Under the pieces are notes generated by a model. That model was not told where the DNA came from and did not search any database. It was given only the letters and a program-made list of their open reading frames with translations. A DNA stretch of 64,000 bases. Origin: Streptomyces sp. SID13031 (GTDB lineage: Bacteria > Actinomycetota > Actinomycetes > Propionibacteriales > Kribbellaceae). The stretch covers positions 409,708 through 473,707 of the forward strand of contig NZ_JAAGLV010000004.1 of NCBI RefSeq assembly GCF_010548305.1, given 5' to 3'. A program made the position numbers and the translations under genes. Of this stretch, positions 26,701 through 36,472 are shown in pieces. Each line of letters starts with the position of its first letter. Within the stretch, counting starts at the first letter, position 1.

Positions 26701-29700
26701 TTGCCTCCAGCACCGACTTGAAGACGACAACGAACCGCTCAGCAGTAGCGCCATCGAACAGCTCGGTCGCGTAAGCGAGTTTCCCGCTCAGCTCGTTGAG
26801 CGAATCGAAGATGTCAAGGTCGAGATCGGTCTTGACCGCGCCGACCGCCGCGGGAGTCGGTGTCGTCTTGACATTCCCGATCTGCAGGCCGCCCGCGCGG
26901 CGGCTTTCGATGACGCGGTGGGTGAGCATGATCTGGAAGAGGGGGTTACGGCCAACGGATCGCTCGGTGCCCAGCGCACGGGTGATTTCTTCGAAGGGCG
27001 CGGCCTGGTGCTCGAACCCGCCGAGCACCGTTCGTTTGGTGTTCTGCAGAACGTCGGCGATCGAGTCACCGGCGTGGAACCGATGGCGGATCGGCAGTGT
27101 GTTCACGAAGTATCCGACCAGGTCTTCCAGGCCGTCCTCGGTGCGTCCACCGACCGGTGAACCGATCACCACGTCCGCACCGGCGCCCAGCGCCGAGACG
27201 GTCAACGCGGTCGCGGCCTGGAGAGTCATGAACATGGACACGCCCTGCTCATCCGCAGCCTGTCGCAGGCCGGTCACCACCTGTGGATCGATGGTGAACC
27301 GTAGATCCGCACCGCGGTGGGTCGGTGCCACCGGTCGGGCCCGGTCCGGAGTGATCGCGGACTCCTCGGGCGCATCCGCGAGGACGTCACGCCAATAGGC
27401 CAGATGCTGGGAAAGCAGTGAACCCGAATCCGACGCCGCACCCAGGACGTCGCGTTGCCAGATCGCGTAGTCCGCGTACTGCGCCCGCAATGGCAGCCAT
27501 CCCGGCTCCTGCCCCGCGGCCCGCGCCTGATAAGCGGTCGACAGGTCGCCCAGTAGCGACGGAAACGACCATTCATCCACTGCGTGGTGATGTACCGCGA
27601 CAACGAGCGCCCAGTCGTTATCGCCGGTGCGTAGCAGCGCGACACGGATCGGGAGATCGACCGCGAGATCGAACCCGGCCTGCACCACCGCGCTCACCCG
27701 CGCATCGACGCCGGCAGCATCCACGCTCGTGACATCCTCAACGAGCAGAGAGAGCCGGTCGGCCGCGTCATTCGCTGGAATGACGACCTGACGTAGCGTG
27801 CCGTCCTTCTCCACCAGGAGTGTGCGCAGCGCCTCGTGACGAGAAACCACATCCCGTACCGCCGTGATCAGAACATCAGGGTCCAGATCGCCGTGCAAAC
27901 GCAGCACCACCGGCACCACATACCGCCCACCCGGCCCACCCAACTGATCGATCAGCCACAGGGCTTGTTGTCCGTAGGAGACGGGTAGCACGGCGGGGCG
28001 TGGTAGTTCACCGACTCGTGTTCGGGATTCCGCGGTGGTGGTGGTTGTGGTGGTGTTGTCGGCGATGTGGGCGAGTTGGTTGATGCGGGGGTGGTCGAAG
28101 ACATCGCGGAGTGTCAGTGCGGCGCCGAGCAGTGCGTTGGCTCGTGCGACGACTCGTGTCGCTAGTAGTGAGTGTCCGCCGAGGCGGAAGAAGTCGTTGT
28201 CGACGCCGAGGTCGGTGTTGTTGTCGAGGTGGAGTACGTCGCGGAAGATGCCGGCGAGGGCGATCTCGGTGTCGGTTTCGGGTGGCCGGCCGTCCGCTAC
28301 ATCTGCGGTCAGGTCTGGTTGCGGCAGTGCGTGGCGATCCAGTTTCCCGTTGGCCGTGACCGGAAATCGGTCCAGGCGCATGAACGTTGTGGGCACCATG
28401 TAGTCGGGTAGCGATCGTGCGAGATGCGCGCGGAGCGCGTCGAACAGCACCGCATCCTCAGTGCTGGTCGTGGTGACGTATGCGGCGAGGTGTTTTCCGC
28501 CGGCCGGGTGATCCAGAGCGGCGATTGCGGCACCTGATACGTCTGGGTGTTGTTCGAGGACGGCGCGGATTTCGGCGGGCTCGATGCGGTGTCCGCGTAT
28601 TTTGACTTGGTCGTCGCTGCGGCCGAGGTATTCCAGTTGTCCTTGTGGGTTCCACCGGACCATGTCGCCGGTGCGATACAACCGTGCGCCGTCGTCGCTG
28701 AACGGGTCGGCGACGAATCGGTCGGCGGTCTGGCCTGCGCGTGCGACGTATCCGTCCGCGAGTTGCACCCCACCGAGGTAGAGCTCTCCAGTCACTCCGG
28801 CCGGTACTGGACGCAACCACGCGTCGAGAACGCGCGTCGTCGTATTTGCCACCGGAGCACCGATCGGGGGGTTGTCGGTGATGACGGCCGCTGTTGCATC
28901 GCCGGTGACTTCGGTGGATCCGTAGAAGTTGTGCAGTTCTGCTTGTGGTGCAGCGATTCGCATCGTGTTCGCGGTGCTCTGGGTGAGCGCTTCACCGGAA
29001 GAAATCCAGTACCGGACCGAGGCCAGCGCTGAGATTGCGTCATCGTGTCGGACGAGGACGTCGGCCAGGCTGGGCACGGTCAGCAAGTGTGTGACGTGGT
29101 GTCGGGCGATCGTGTCCAGCAGAGCGGCTGGGTCTTGGGCGGTCTCTGCTGGCACGACCACGATTCGGGTGCCGGCGATCATCGGCCCGAACAGTTCGGT
29201 CATGGCGTCGACGAAACCTATGCCGCTCTTCGACAGCGCCACACTGTCCGGCTTGTAGTCCAGCACTTGCTGACCCCATGCGAGGCGGTTCGCGAGCGCG
29301 CGGTGCGTGAGGGCGACTCCTTTCGGGATGCCTGTCGTGCCGGATGTGAAGATCACGACGGCCGCGTCGAGGTCGTTCAATGGCCGGGCTGGAACGGAGG
29401 TGGTTTTCTGGCCGGTGGCCAGGTGTAGCTGTACTTCGTGGTCGTCGATCCTGAGTACTGGTGCGAGATAGTCGCCCAGTACTTGTTGATGTGTTTCGGT
29501 GATGTGGTGGTCTGTGATCACCACGCTGGGTGTGGCGTCGTCGAGGATGTGTTTGATGCGTTCGGTGGGGTATCCCGGGTCGATCGGCACGTAGGCCGCT
29601 CCGGCCCGGATGACTCCGGTAAGTGCTACCACCAGGTCGACCGAGCGTGTCATAGCGACTGCGACCCGGTCTCCGACCTGCACGCCCTCTTCAATGAGGA

Positions 29701-31156
29701 GATGGGCGAGAGCGTTGACCCGCGCATCAAGTTCGCCATAGGTAAGTTCGGTGCCGTCATCGGCGACGACCGCGACCATGTCCGGGCTCGCTGTTACCTG
29801 CCGGCGTACCAGCGCATCAACAGTCGCCCCGGGAACATCGAGCGTCTCGCCTTGCGGCCACGACGGATCGGGTGTGAGTCCGGTGCTCAGTTCGTGCAGG
29901 GTCTGGGCCGGAGACCCGTCAAGGGCAGCGTTGAGGAAGTCGCTGAACTGTTGGGCGTGCAGGAGTGGGTCGCTGGTATCGGAGCCTGCGGAGATCTCTA
30001 GCCGGATTCCGGTCTCCGGGTTGCGGTAGATCGCGAGGTCGAGTGATCCGACGGGGCCGGTGCTGATTGTTTCGGGGATCGCGTCAATGTCGCCTAGGCG
30101 CGGTGTTGATTCGAAGAGTCTGATGTTGATCGTGGGGAGCGTGAGGTATGAGGCCTGGCCGCCCGGCCATGAGCGGGCGATCTGGTGGTCTTCGACGGTT
30201 GTGTGGCGCCGCGAGGTCTTCAACTGGTCTGCGACGACATCGAGGACATCGGCGAAGGTTTGGTATGGGTTGATCTCGGCGACCACCGGGATTGCTCTTG
30301 AGATCGCGCTGGGTGTTTTCAGTGATTCGCGGTCGTCTCGCAGCATGAGGGGAACGCGGACGGCTACGTAGTCGCGGCTGTCGGCCAGGGCGGTGTAAAC
30401 GCCCCAGAGGGCGATCAGGGAATCAGTCCAGGAAACCCGGGCAGTGCGAGCGAACTGCTGGACCTTCGAATAGGTGTCGTCGGGTGTCGGGACGACAACT
30501 GGGTGGCTTGAGGAGACGAAGACTCCGGAAAGGTCTTCCGCGCTCTCGTGGCCGGCGCTTTCGATCCCGAGGATGCCGCTCCAATATGCGACACCTTCTT
30601 CGGTGCTGGAATCGCCGTGCTCCGTGACGTTTTTCAGGGTGCCGAACCAGCGGTCCGGGACCGGATCGCCTGCTTGTGCTGCGGAGTAGACCTCGGCGAC
30701 GCGGCGGATGAAGAGGGAAATGCTGTAGCCGTCGACGAGGAGGATGTTGGTGACAAGGATCCATGCCCAGGTCCCGTCGTTGCGACGGACCAGAGTCGAA
30801 GACGTCGTCGGCTCACCGGTAGTGGCGGGTGCTCCGGTGAGTTGTTCGCGGGCCATCGCCCGGATCTGATCGTCGTCATGGCCCGCATCGACGATCTCTG
30901 TCGACAGCGTGGTCGCGGTGTCGACGTACTGGAAAGGGACGCCGTCGTCGTCGCTGAAACGTACCCGTAGCGCATCGGTCTCGGAGAAAACAGCACTGAC
31001 CGAGGACGCGAACACGGCCGGATCGACCGAACCGTCCAGCCAGATCAGTTGACCCGCACAAAACACCGAAGACTCGGGAGCAAGGCTGCGTGCTACCCAG
31101 TTGCCTCGCTGGCTCGCAGTCAACTCCACACGGTCAAAAGCCGTCAACGGAAGCAC
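23699..31156 (-). CDS. Siderophore NRPS-2: C*-A(beta-Ala-like)-T-C-A(Ser)-T-E* (no thioesterase)
   Basis: A 2,485-aa NRPS, started here at GTG 31156 (AAGAGAAG upstream, 16 nt after the ATPase stop); earlier in-frame starts overlap the ATPase gene. Approximate domains: C1 5-430 with NILLVDG in place of HHxxxDG; A1 450-945, code V-D-T-T-I-S-F-G-D-K as in NRPS-1; T1 ([11 protein letters not shown]); C2 1060-1500 with [10 protein letters not shown]2 1510-2010 with [23 protein letters not shown] and [11 protein letters not shown], giving D-V-W-H-F-S-L-V-D-K, the classic serine code; T2 with [10 protein letters not shown] (GGDS is typical before epimerization domains); then 2115-2485, an E/C-like domain in which HHxxxDG reads HAGTVDR, probably inactive. 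Lacking TE, it must pass its chain on, presumably to NRPS-1. It shares an operon with the importer genes. Confidence 0.92.
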   Translation of the reverse strand: MLPLTAFDRVELTASQRGNWVARSLAPESSVFCAGQLIWLDGSVDPAVFASSVSAVFSETDALRVRFSDDDGVPFQYVDTATTLSTEIVDAGHDDDQIRAMAREQLTGAPATTGEPTTSSTLVRRNDGTWAWILVTNILLVDGYSISLFIRRVAEVYSAAQAGDPVPDRWFGTLKNVTEHGDSSTEEGVAYWSGILGIESAGHESAEDLSGVFVSSSHPVVVPTPDDTYSKVQQFARTARVSWTDSLIALWGVYTALADSRDYVAVRVPLMLRDDRESLKTPSAISRAIPVVAEINPYQTFADVLDVVADQLKTSRRHTTVEDHQIARSWPGGQASYLTLPTINIRLFESTPRLGDIDAIPETISTGPVGSLDLAIYRNPETGIRLEISAGSDTSDPLLHAQQFSDFLNAALDGSPAQTLHELSTGLTPDPSWPQGETLDVPGATVDALVRRQVTASPDMVAVVADDGTELTYGELDARVNALAHLLIEEGVQVGDRVAVAMTRSVDLVVALTGVIRAGAAYVPIDPGYPTERIKHILDDATPSVVITDHHITETHQQVLGDYLAPVLRIDDHEVQLHLATGQKTTSVPARPLNDLDAAVVIFTSGTTGIPKGVALTHRALANRLAWGQQVLDYKPDSVALSKSGIGFVDAMTELFGPMIAGTRIVVVPAETAQDPAALLDTIARHHVTHLLTVPSLADVLVRHDDAISALASVRYWISSGEALTQSTANTMRIAAPQAELHNFYGSTEVTGDATAAVITDNPPIGAPVANTTTRVLDAWLRPVPAGVTGELYLGGVQLADGYVARAGQTADRFVADPFSDDGARLYRTGDMVRWNPQGQLEYLGRSDDQVKIRGHRIEPAEIRAVLEQHPDVSGAAIAALDHPAGGKHLAAYVTTTSTEDAVLFDALRAHLARSLPDYMVPTTFMRLDRFPVTANGKLDRHALPQPDLTADVADGRPPETDTEIALAGIFRDVLHLDNNTDLGVDNDFFRLGGHSLLATRVVARANALLGAALTLRDVFDHPRINQLAHIADNTTTTTTTAESRTRVGELPRPAVLPVSYGQQALWLIDQLGGPGGRYVVPVVLRLHGDLDPDVLITAVRDVVSRHEALRTLLVEKDGTLRQVVIPANDAADRLSLLVEDVTSVDAAGVDARVSAVVQAGFDLAVDLPIRVALLRTGDNDWALVVAVHHHAVDEWSFPSLLGDLSTAYQARAAGQEPGWLPLRAQYADYAIWQRDVLGAASDSGSLLSQHLAYWRDVLADAPEESAITPDRARPVAPTHRGADLRFTIDPQVVTGLRQAADEQGVSMFMTLQAATALTVSALGAGADVVIGSPVGGRTEDGLEDLVGYFVNTLPIRHRFHAGDSIADVLQNTKRTVLGGFEHQAAPFEEITRALGTERSVGRNPLFQIMLTHRVIESRRAGGLQIGNVKTTPTPAAVGAVKTDLDLDIFDSLNELSGKLAYATELFDGATAERFVVVFKSVLEAIATGPEARVGDLDLLLAPELQQLDAWSCGEALDLPEATLDELVRRQVAASPDAVAVIADDGTELTYGELDARVNALAHLLVAEGVRVGDRVAVALPRSADLVVALAGVIRAGAAYVPIDPGYPAERVKYILADAEPRAVITDRHTAGVHHHVLTDHPVNTLFIDDEFVQQHLGAGVIDPPRFLRPLLPTDAAYVIFTSGTTGRPKGVQINHQAIVNRLWWMRDVYQIGTPDRVLLKTPFTFDVSVWEFFLPLVTGAVVIVAQDGGHKDPQYLLEVIDRRAVTVTHFVPSMLQAFLTSAPDRASVASVRRVFCSGEALPVSPAAGAVALFENADLHNLYGPTEAAVDVTAHPVVQAELVDAAGVPIGVPVANTTTRVLDAWLRPVPVGVAGELYLGGVQLADGYVARAGLTAGRFVADPFSADGTRLYRTGDVVQWNSEGQLEYLGRSDDQVKIRGYRIELGEIRAVLEQYPGVSGAAVVTLDHPAGGQYLAAYVTTAGTANAEDAVLFDALREHLAQSLPDYMVPATFTRLDGFPVTANGKLDRNALPQPNLAAGTTDGRPPETDTEIALAGVFRDVLHLSDDIDLGVDNDFFRLGGDSISAARLVAYAREHKLTFKLSDVFVRRTVGALAALLAPSTHGAISAEPVLVPTPAALERLREMDTAPDEYVFTEPISLPAQSTSESVVSSFRSLVATTDALRLSVDATSRRLWFTYLLPPETVQPQTVDLTAETNTNVDAIRSAAVDLLDISAGRPAALAYAHNAEQTVAVLAVHAGTVDRASLHRLAEALQQSVSGVAEVSRPPALVPALEAIEAAGEAVATDGLDRWKGLLARTQRIDDPTFAAGTVSAFCWDSSLTEDVVSKAIRNALHSTGIARLIGGVVDEDVPLIPGNSTMSVGPFTAAATIALDEAEPTRTAELALLRYHNKAGRRALRRNPSPAVILTRVYGPDSGSPTPEGTEQLYRAVIRYHLAPDRTTIAVLGFAEKVATELREALAAEIC
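27956..31156 (-). repeat. Direct repeat copy 2 (first module of NRPS-2)
   Basis: Partner of 13710-16925. The two C-A-T modules share roughly 80-90% of residues by eye and identical adenylation pocket residues. The flanks of A2 in NRPS-2 (its start, from [18 protein letters not shown], and its end, from [10 protein letters not shown] through T2) also match A1, while the A2 core differs. This suggests that only the substrate-binding core was exchanged. Confidence 0.8.
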
Positions 31157-31172
31157 ACCCACTTCTCTTGAG

Positions 31173-32060
31173 TCATCTCGGTTCGGTTGGGGGCGCCGCC
31201 GGTGGGCGTTCACGGCCCAAGGGCACCACTGACGGGGTACCGGCGACCGGATCGGGTACGACGAGGCAGCGCAGTCCGAAGACCTCGTGCACGAGGTCGG
31301 CGGTCACGATCTCAGCCGGCGGGCCTTCGGCGACGACATGGCCCTCTTTCATGGCGATCAGGTGGGTGCCATAGCGGGCGGCCTGGTTGAGGTCGTGCAG
31401 CACGGCGACCAGGGTGTGGCCGACGTGGTGCAGGTCGGTGAACAGTTCCATCAGTTCGATCTGATGGGTGATGTCGAGGAAGGTGGTCGGCTCGTCGAGC
31501 AGCATGATGTCGGTGTGCTGCGCGAGCGCCATGGCCACCCACACCCGCTGCCGCTGACCACCCGACAACTCGTCCACCAGACGGCCGGACAGGTCGGTGA
31601 CCGCAGTTTGGTCCATCGCCCGTACTACGGCCTGCTCGTCGGCCTGGGTCCACTGCCGGGCGAACCCCTGATGCGGATACCGGCCCCGGGCCACCAGGTC
31701 GGCCACAGTGATGCCGTCGGGGGCGATGGAGCTCTGCGGCAGCAGCCCGACCCGCCGCGCCACCTCCTTGGTCTTGAAGGAGTTGATGTCGGCGCCATCG
31801 AGAACGACCTGCCCGGCCGACGGTTTCAGCAGCCGGGAAAGGCCGCGGAGCAGGGTGGACTTGCCGCACGCGTTCGGACCCACGATCACTGTGAACGACT
31901 CGTCGGGGATCGCCACGGACAGTTCGCGGGAGATGACGCGTTTGTCGTAGCCGATCGTCGCCGACTCCACGTGGAGTCGTGAGCCGCTGGGGGACGGAGT
32001 GGACATGGGTGCGTCTCCCGCTGCCGCAAGACCGTTGATGGTGCTGGCGTGGGTGCTCAC
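31173..32060 (-). CDS. Ferric-siderophore ABC importer, ATP-binding protein (FepC-like)
   Basis: A 295-aa ATPase that powers uptake. Walker A is [15 protein letters not shown], the signature [15 protein letters not shown], Walker [14 protein letters not shown], and the switch His is in [12 protein letters not shown], a hallmark of the FepC/FhuC group. The GTG at 32060 overlaps the permease stop (GTGA); an ATG at 32006 is an alternative. It is the last transport gene of the coupled set SBP-permease-permease-ATPase, and NRPS-2 starts 16 nt after its stop. Confidence 0.95.
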   Translation of the reverse strand: MSTHASTINGLAAAGDAPMSTPSPSGSRLHVESATIGYDKRVISRELSVAIPDESFTVIVGPNACGKSTLLRGLSRLLKPSAGQVVLDGADINSFKTKEVARRVGLLPQSSIAPDGITVADLVARGRYPHQGFARQWTQADEQAVVRAMDQTAVTDLSGRLVDELSGGQRQRVWVAMALAQHTDIMLLDEPTTFLDITHQIELMELFTDLHHVGHTLVAVLHDLNQAARYGTHLIAMKEGHVVAEGPPAEIVTADLVHEVFGLRCLVVPDPVAGTPSVVPLGRERPPAAPPTEPR

Positions 32061-33166
32061 AGGCGTCTCCTGGCTTCGGTGATCAGCAGCCAGCCGAGGT
32101 AGCCACCGCCGAGCATGACGGTGATGATGCCGACCGGCAACGGGGTTGGGGCGACGTGCTGGGCGAGGTAGTCAGCCGTCAGACAGAGCAGTGCGCCGAC
32201 CAAGGCGGCGGGAGCGAGGGTGATCCCCGCGCTGCGGGTGAGCCGGCGTCCGATCTGCGGCGCGACCAGGGAGATGAACGCGATCGGGCCCGAGGCGGCG
32301 GTGACCGTCGCCGTCAATGCCACCCCCAGCACGATCAGCCCGAGACGAGCCGCTGATACCCGCACTCCCTGGGCGGCGGCCGCATCGTCACCGAGCTCCA
32401 GCTGCCGCATCGACCGGCTCGACAGGGCAGCCAGCAGCAGGAGTGCGGCGATGCAAGCGCCGCCGGTGACGACCTGGGGCCAAGAGACGCCGTTGAGCGA
32501 CCCGGCACCCCAGGTCGCGGCGGCCATCGCCTCATCCAGATCGGCTTTGAGGATCAGCCAGGTGTTGGTCGAACCGAGCATCGCCGAGATGCCGATGCCT
32601 ACGATGATCAGCCGGAACCCCTGCACGCCTCGCCGGTAGGCGAGCAGGTACACGGCGACGGCCGTAGCGATTCCGCCGACCAGCGCTCCGCCGACCAACT
32701 GCCAGTAGGTGCCGTTGACAAGCAGGATCACGATCAGCGCCCCGGTGTAGGAGCCCTGGGAGAACCCGATGATGCCGGGGTCGGCGAGCGGGTTGCGCAG
32801 CGTCGACTGAAAGACCGCCCCGCTCACCCCCAGCGCGGCGCCGAACACCAGCGCCGCTACCACGCGGGGCAGCCGCCACTCGACCACGATGTCGTGGACG
32901 AGCCCGGTCGTCCCACCGGTCAGCGAGGAGACCACCTGTCCTGGACTGAGCTGGTACGAGCCGGTCATCAGGGCGAGCACAGCCATACAGGCGACCGCCA
33001 GTGCGAGGACCGAGCAGACGATGACCGAGCGCCACTCGAACCGCACCGCGACCCTCCGGCGCCGCAGCACCAGCACCCGCCGCCCGAAGTCCACGCGACG
33101 CATTTCCGGCGACCAGGCAGTCCGGGAGGAACCAGCGTGCGGATCGAGTCCACTGCGCGCGCTCAC
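32057..33166 (-). CDS. Ferric-siderophore ABC importer permease 2 (FecCD family)
   Basis: A 369-aa membrane protein with about ten hydrophobic segments. Family motifs are LPRVVAALVFGAALGVSGAV, RNPLADPGIIGFSQG and GPIAFISLVAPQIGRRL. It pairs with the other permease to form the channel for the ferric siderophore. The GTG at 33166 overlaps the upstream stop by 4 nt. A longer open frame runs further upstream (to 34048) but only as a shadow of permease 1. The N-terminal ~50 residues before the first membrane segment are basic and unusually long. Confidence 0.92.
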   Translation of the reverse strand: MSARSGLDPHAGSSRTAWSPEMRRVDFGRRVLVLRRRRVAVRFEWRSVIVCSVLALAVACMAVLALMTGSYQLSPGQVVSSLTGGTTGLVHDIVVEWRLPRVVAALVFGAALGVSGAVFQSTLRNPLADPGIIGFSQGSYTGALIVILLVNGTYWQLVGGALVGGIATAVAVYLLAYRRGVQGFRLIIVGIGISAMLGSTNTWLILKADLDEAMAAATWGAGSLNGVSWPQVVTGGACIAALLLLAALSSRSMRQLELGDDAAAAQGVRVSAARLGLIVLGVALTATVTAASGPIAFISLVAPQIGRRLTRSAGITLAPAALVGALLCLTADYLAQHVAPTPLPVGIITVMLGGGYLGWLLITEARRRL

Positions 33167-34209
33167 AGCCCGCTCGCCTTCTTCTGCCGCACCAGCGCGA
33201 TGAGCACGGGGGCGCCGACGAAGGCGGTGACGATGCCCACGGGGATCTCGCCGGGCCGCATCACGACCCGCCCGAGAATGTCGGAGGCCAGCAGCAGACT
33301 CGGGGCCAGCAGCACGCTGTAGGCGAAGATCCAGCGCTGGTTCGGGCCGACGATCCAGCGCGCGACGTGCGGCACCATCAGGCCGACGAAGCCGATGGGC
33401 CCGGCGATCGCGGTGGCGCCGCCGGCGAGCAGGGTCAGCGCGATGATCGCGAGGACCCGGGTGCGGACCAGCCGGACGCCTTGGGCGACGGCCAGCTCGT
33501 CGCCGAGGGCCATGGCGTTGAGCGGGCCGGACACCGCGAAGGCCAAGAGGAGCGCGATCGCGAAGAACGGCAGGATCGGCCACACCAGGTCGAGCGGGCG
33601 GCTCACAATCGAACCGGCGTTCCACGATCGCATCGCGTCGAAGGCGTCCGGGTTGGTCAGCTCGAGGGCCGAACCAGCACCACCGAGCACCGCGCCGACG
33701 CAGACCCCGGCGAGAACCATCATCACCGGCGACTGGCCGCGTCGGGTCGACCCGAGGGCGAGCACCATCAGGGTGACGATCAGCGCTCCGGCGAAGGCGA
33801 ACCACATGTAGCTCTGAATGTCGCGGACTCCGAGCAGCCCCACGGCGACCGTCACCGCGAAGGAGGCGCCCGCGTTCACTCCGAGGATGCCCGGATCGGC
33901 CAGCGGATTGCGGGTCAGCGCCTGGATCAACGCCCCTCCGACCCCCAGTGCCGTGCCCACGACCAGCCCGACGACGGTGCGCGGCAGCCGGAAGTCCCGG
34001 ATCGCGAACTGATCGATGTTGTCCGAGGGATGGAACAGGGCATCCCACACCACAGCGGGCGTGATGGCCGTCGACCCGATCATCACGCTCGCCACCAGTA
34101 ACGCCAGCAGCACGATGAGCGCGACGACCAGGCCGATCAGACGACGACGCGATCCGGACACCCTGACGGTGCCCGGATCGGTGGGTCGTTGCAGGGCGAG
34201 GTCAGTCAC
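33163..34209 (-). CDS. Ferric-siderophore ABC importer permease 1 (FecCD family)
   Basis: A 348-aa polytopic permease. Motifs are LPRTVVGLVVGTALGVGGALIQ, RNPLADPGILGVNAGASF, GPIGFVGLMVPHVARW and RPGEIPVGIVTAFVGAP, the last forming the usual C-terminal coupling region. The GTG at 34209 overlaps the stop of the binding-protein gene (GTGA), so the start is fixed by coupling. The upstream open frame to 34728 is a shadow of that gene. It works with permease 2 and the FepC-like ATPase in the cytoplasmic membrane. Confidence 0.92.
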   Translation of the reverse strand: MTDLALQRPTDPGTVRVSGSRRRLIGLVVALIVLLALLVASVMIGSTAITPAVVWDALFHPSDNIDQFAIRDFRLPRTVVGLVVGTALGVGGALIQALTRNPLADPGILGVNAGASFAVTVAVGLLGVRDIQSYMWFAFAGALIVTLMVLALGSTRRGQSPVMMVLAGVCVGAVLGGAGSALELTNPDAFDAMRSWNAGSIVSRPLDLVWPILPFFAIALLLAFAVSGPLNAMALGDELAVAQGVRLVRTRVLAIIALTLLAGGATAIAGPIGFVGLMVPHVARWIVGPNQRWIFAYSVLLAPSLLLASDILGRVVMRPGEIPVGIVTAFVGAPVLIALVRQKKASGL

Positions 34210-35195
34210 TTCTTGGCGGGGAGGGTCGCCAGTGCTTTGTCGAGCGAGTCGAGGTACCGCAGTACGGCACCGTAGGAGTTGTTGCCGGGGCAGAAGACGC
34301 CGAGCGCACGACCGGTGTTCACGGCCGGCAGCGCCTTCCAGGTGTTGGTGTCGGCCACCGGCGCGAAGACCGCTGTCGGCTGGCCCTTGGAATCGGCGGG
34401 GTAGGTGATCACGTCGTACTGGGAAAGCTTCGCGAGCTGCTCGAAAGGCAAGGACGCGTAGGCCAACGGGTCCTTGCCGGCGGCCGCCTTGGGGAAGTTC
34501 AGGCCGACGTCGTTCTGGGCGATCTCGACGCACCCGATGTCGCCGATGACGTACGTCCCGGGATCGGAGTTCGCGTAGCGGTCGAGATTGACGAACTTGG
34601 TGTTCTTGATGAGGTCCGAGTACGTCTGCTTCATCTTGGCGACGTGTCCCTCGAAGTCCGCCTTCTGTTGGCTGAGCGTAGCTGTCACGTTGCCGGCCTC
34701 CGCGAGCCCCTCGGCGAGTGCCTTCCACTCGGTGTCGAGCCCCCAGAAGACTGTCGGGGCGATCGTCCCGAGTTGTTTCTCGATCTTCTTGAACTCGGTA
34801 TCGGGAATCTGGACCAGGATGAGGTCCGGCTTGAGGCTGGCGACCTTTTCGAGGTCCACCTCGTCACCGAGGTTCGTGGCCTTCTCGAACGTTGCTCGCT
34901 GCTCCGGCGGCAACAAGCTGAGTTCGGACTCGGCCACCCCGGTGACGCCCACCGGCGCGCCACCCATGTCGATGAGCGGCAGGTCCGTGTTGCCGATCGT
35001 GACGACCCGCTGCGGGTCGGCGGGGATCGTGATGTCGCCGTTGCCGGCCTTGACGGTGCGGGTCTTGGCGGCGTTGTCGCCAGTCTTGTCGCCGGCGTTG
35101 TCGTCGGAGCTCCCGCAGGCCGTGAGGACGAGCGCGATGCTCAGGACCGCGGCGGTCAGGGCCGCGCCGCGCCGTCTCAGGGGTGTCGTGGTCAT
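34206..35195 (-). CDS. Ferric-siderophore-binding lipoprotein (FepB/FhuD-type)
   Basis: A 329-aa extracellular solute-binding protein. A basic start (MTTTPLRRRG), a hydrophobic stretch and a lipobox LVLTAC|GSS give a diacylated lipoprotein anchored outside the membrane. Two lobes follow, with TVKAGNGDITIPADPQRVV, then EKVASLKPDLILVQ, as in cluster-8 iron-siderophore binders, and an Asp/Lys-rich linker after the lipobox. It captures the ferric siderophore for the two permeases. It begins 41 nt after the truncated SIP gene, so the iron box at 35731 probably drives SIP, the importer and NRPS-2 as one transcript. Confidence 0.93.
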   Translation of the reverse strand: MTTTPLRRRGAALTAAVLSIALVLTACGSSDDNAGDKTGDNAAKTRTVKAGNGDITIPADPQRVVTIGNTDLPLIDMGGAPVGVTGVAESELSLLPPEQRATFEKATNLGDEVDLEKVASLKPDLILVQIPDTEFKKIEKQLGTIAPTVFWGLDTEWKALAEGLAEAGNVTATLSQQKADFEGHVAKMKQTYSDLIKNTKFVNLDRYANSDPGTYVIGDIGCVEIAQNDVGLNFPKAAAGKDPLAYASLPFEQLAKLSQYDVITYPADSKGQPTAVFAPVADTNTWKALPAVNTGRALGVFCPGNNSYGAVLRYLDSLDKALATLPAKK

Positions 35196-35236
35196 GGGTG
35201 TGCTCTTCCTCTTCTTCTTCAGGTGGGAACGGGAGG

Positions 35237-35656
35237 TCAGTGGGTGCCGGCGGGTACGAGTTCGTGGACGGTGGTGCCCATCCGACGGTGTGTGTGGTTG
35301 ACGCCGTGCCTGACGAAGTCCACGTCCAGCTCGCCGGCCTCGGGGTCCCAGCGACGCACCGTGTAGACCTTCGACAGGGGCCGGGGGTTCCTCGGCAGGT
35401 CTACGCCCTTCTCCGGCTGCACCGGCAGCACCGGCTCGGCATGGCCGGGGTAACGGAACACCAGACGGATGTCGTCATCGAATCCAGGGGAGTCGAAGGC
35501 CGGCTGCGGGAAGCCGTTCGCCGAGGTGAACTCGCGGAGCTGCTCGCCGCTCAGCGTGACCCTCCGCATACCCGGTGTCAGGTCCATCACCCGAACGACC
35601 TCGACCTCCCGCAGGGTCAGGGGGTGCACCGTGAGACGGCGCGAGGTCTTCGGCAT
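35237..35656 (-). CDS. Truncated siderophore-interacting protein (FAD-binding half only)
   Basis: A 139-aa protein equal to the N-terminal flavin domain of the SIP/ViuB family: VHPLTLREVEVVRVMDLTPG, RRVTLSGEQL, DDIRLVFRYPG and the FAD motif SKVYTVRRWDPEAGELDVDFVRHG. It ends in an unrelated short tail (MGTTVHELVPAGTH). The SIP C-terminal NAD(P)H domain, about 130 residues, is missing. The ATG at 35656 matches the start of the longer paralogue at 23648; an in-frame ATG at 35707 exists. It may be a remnant of a full reductase, with function taken over by the SIP-methyltransferase fusion, or a stand-alone FAD binder. It is the first gene of the importer operon. Confidence 0.8.
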   Translation of the reverse strand: MPKTSRRLTVHPLTLREVEVVRVMDLTPGMRRVTLSGEQLREFTSANGFPQPAFDSPGFDDDIRLVFRYPGHAEPVLPVQPEKGVDLPRNPRPLSKVYTVRRWDPEAGELDVDFVRHGVNHTHRRMGTTVHELVPAGTH

Positions 35657-35730
35657 GCTGAGAGCGGGCCTTTCCGATCTTCTTCCGGTGATGAGGCCGC
35701 ACTCCATCGACGCAGGGACCCGGGATCATA

Positions 35731-35749
35731 TTAGGTAACCCTTACCTAA
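35731..35749 (-). promoter_or_regulatory. Iron box at the head of the SIP-importer-NRPS-2 operon
   Basis: TTAGGTAACCCTTACCTAA is a near-perfect palindrome and matches 16 of 19 iron-box positions, with both TTAGGT/ACCTAA half sites exact. It lies 75 nt before the ATG of the truncated SIP gene and should control the whole leftward transcript of about 12 kb. Confidence 0.82.
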
Positions 35750-35760
35750 AAAGCTAGCTG

Positions 35761-35803
35761 TAACACCGGCGGACGGTCGCAGGTTCAAATTCTGCCCCCG
35801 CTA
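35761..35803 (+). other. 3' fragment of a tRNA gene (T-arm and acceptor end), possible attachment site
   Basis: GCAGG-TTCAAAT-TCTGC (35779-35795) is a complete T-arm with the invariant TTC, and CCCCGCTA follows as the acceptor 3' strand with discriminator. The matching 5' acceptor strand (AGCGGGG type), D-arm and anticodon arm are absent upstream, where the iron box lies instead. A perfect terminator follows at once, as after real tRNA genes. Such 3' remnants mark integration sites of islands, with the intact tRNA expected at the other end. Confidence 0.6.
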
Positions 35804-35809
35804 CTTTTG

Positions 35810-35837
35810 AAGGCCCGGACCAACAGGTCCGGGCCTT
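35810..35837 (+). terminator. Strong factor-independent terminator after the tRNA fragment
   Basis: A perfect 12-bp stem AAGGCCCGGACC / GGTCCGGGCCTT with an AACA loop is followed by CGTTTTG. It has the classic intrinsic-terminator form and position for a tRNA gene end. Confidence 0.9.
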
Positions 35838-36062
35838 CGTTTTGCGTTGGACAACCGTGGTTCCCCACGCCCGCGCCTCCCTTCGCGCCTGCGTCGCGCG
35901 CTCGCCGCCAGCTCGCACCCGCCCTGGTACGAGGCCTCCTCCGTCGCCCGCTCATGCGACGGCACCCCGATCGCCGGGCGCCCCAAATTCCGGGCCAACC
36001 AGCGTTGCGGCAACGATCCCGACAGCCGTCTCGGGTTCAGCGTCAGCGTCGGCGGTGGTTGG
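35838..36062. other. No supported gene
   Basis: Short overlapping frames on both strands (for example 35847-36083 + and 35801-36013 -) have Arg/Pro/Ser-rich composition typical of chance frames in GC-rich DNA. No start signal or recognisable domain supports any of them. With the upstream operator, tRNA remnant and terminator, this makes a 406-nt stretch (35657-36062) without a gene, and it may be a scar at an island edge. Confidence 0.5.
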
Positions 36063-36395
36063 CTAGAAGACGTAGAAGGCTGAGATCGCCATCGGGAGGA
36101 TGCCGAGGATGAGCCATGGTGAGAGTGGGCGTCGGCCGTGGATGAGTAGGACGCTTGTCGCGGTGGCCAGGCCGGTGACGCCGCACATCACCCACAGGCC
36201 GACCCCGGAGGAGTGTTTGGCGTGCTCGAGGTGTGGGCTGTAGGCGGCCAGCGCGAGGGTTGGTGATCCGCCGATGTGGATGAAGATGACGGATGCGACC
36301 CAGCGCTGGACAGTGTCGATCTTCAGGCCCTTTCGCCGCGACGGGTCGCTGCGCCACTTCGAGTGTGAAGCGTTCGGCATGGAGTCCTGGTTCAT
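36063..36395 (-). CDS. Small membrane protein of unknown function
   Basis: A 110-aa protein with a basic N-terminus (SKWRSDPSRRKGLK) and about three hydrophobic segments: WVASVIFIHIGGSPTLALAA, VGLWVMCGVTGLATATSVLL, and WLILGILPMAISAFYVF. I do not recognise the family. It lies downstream of the STAS gene on the same strand (77-nt gap) and may belong to the end of the SulP operon. The start ATG at 36395 has only a weak ribosome site; residue Met6 is another option. Confidence 0.5.
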   Translation of the reverse strand: MNQDSMPNASHSKWRSDPSRRKGLKIDTVQRWVASVIFIHIGGSPTLALAAYSPHLEHAKHSSGVGLWVMCGVTGLATATSVLLIHGRRPLSPWLILGILPMAISAFYVF

Positions 36396-36472
36396 GGCTC
36401 GGTCCCGGCATCGGAGAGGTTGAAGCTTTCTGGACATCGCCGGGAACACGACCCCGGACTTTCCTGATCTTG

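Noticed and set aside
33167..34048. Upstream extension of permease 2 to 663 aa
   Set aside because: It overlaps permease 1 in another frame and has non-membrane, Arg-rich composition; the GTG/TGA overlap at 33163-33166 fixes the start.
35761..35803. Complete tRNA gene
   Set aside because: Only the T-arm and acceptor 3' strand are present; the pairing 5' acceptor and the D and anticodon arms are absent upstream.
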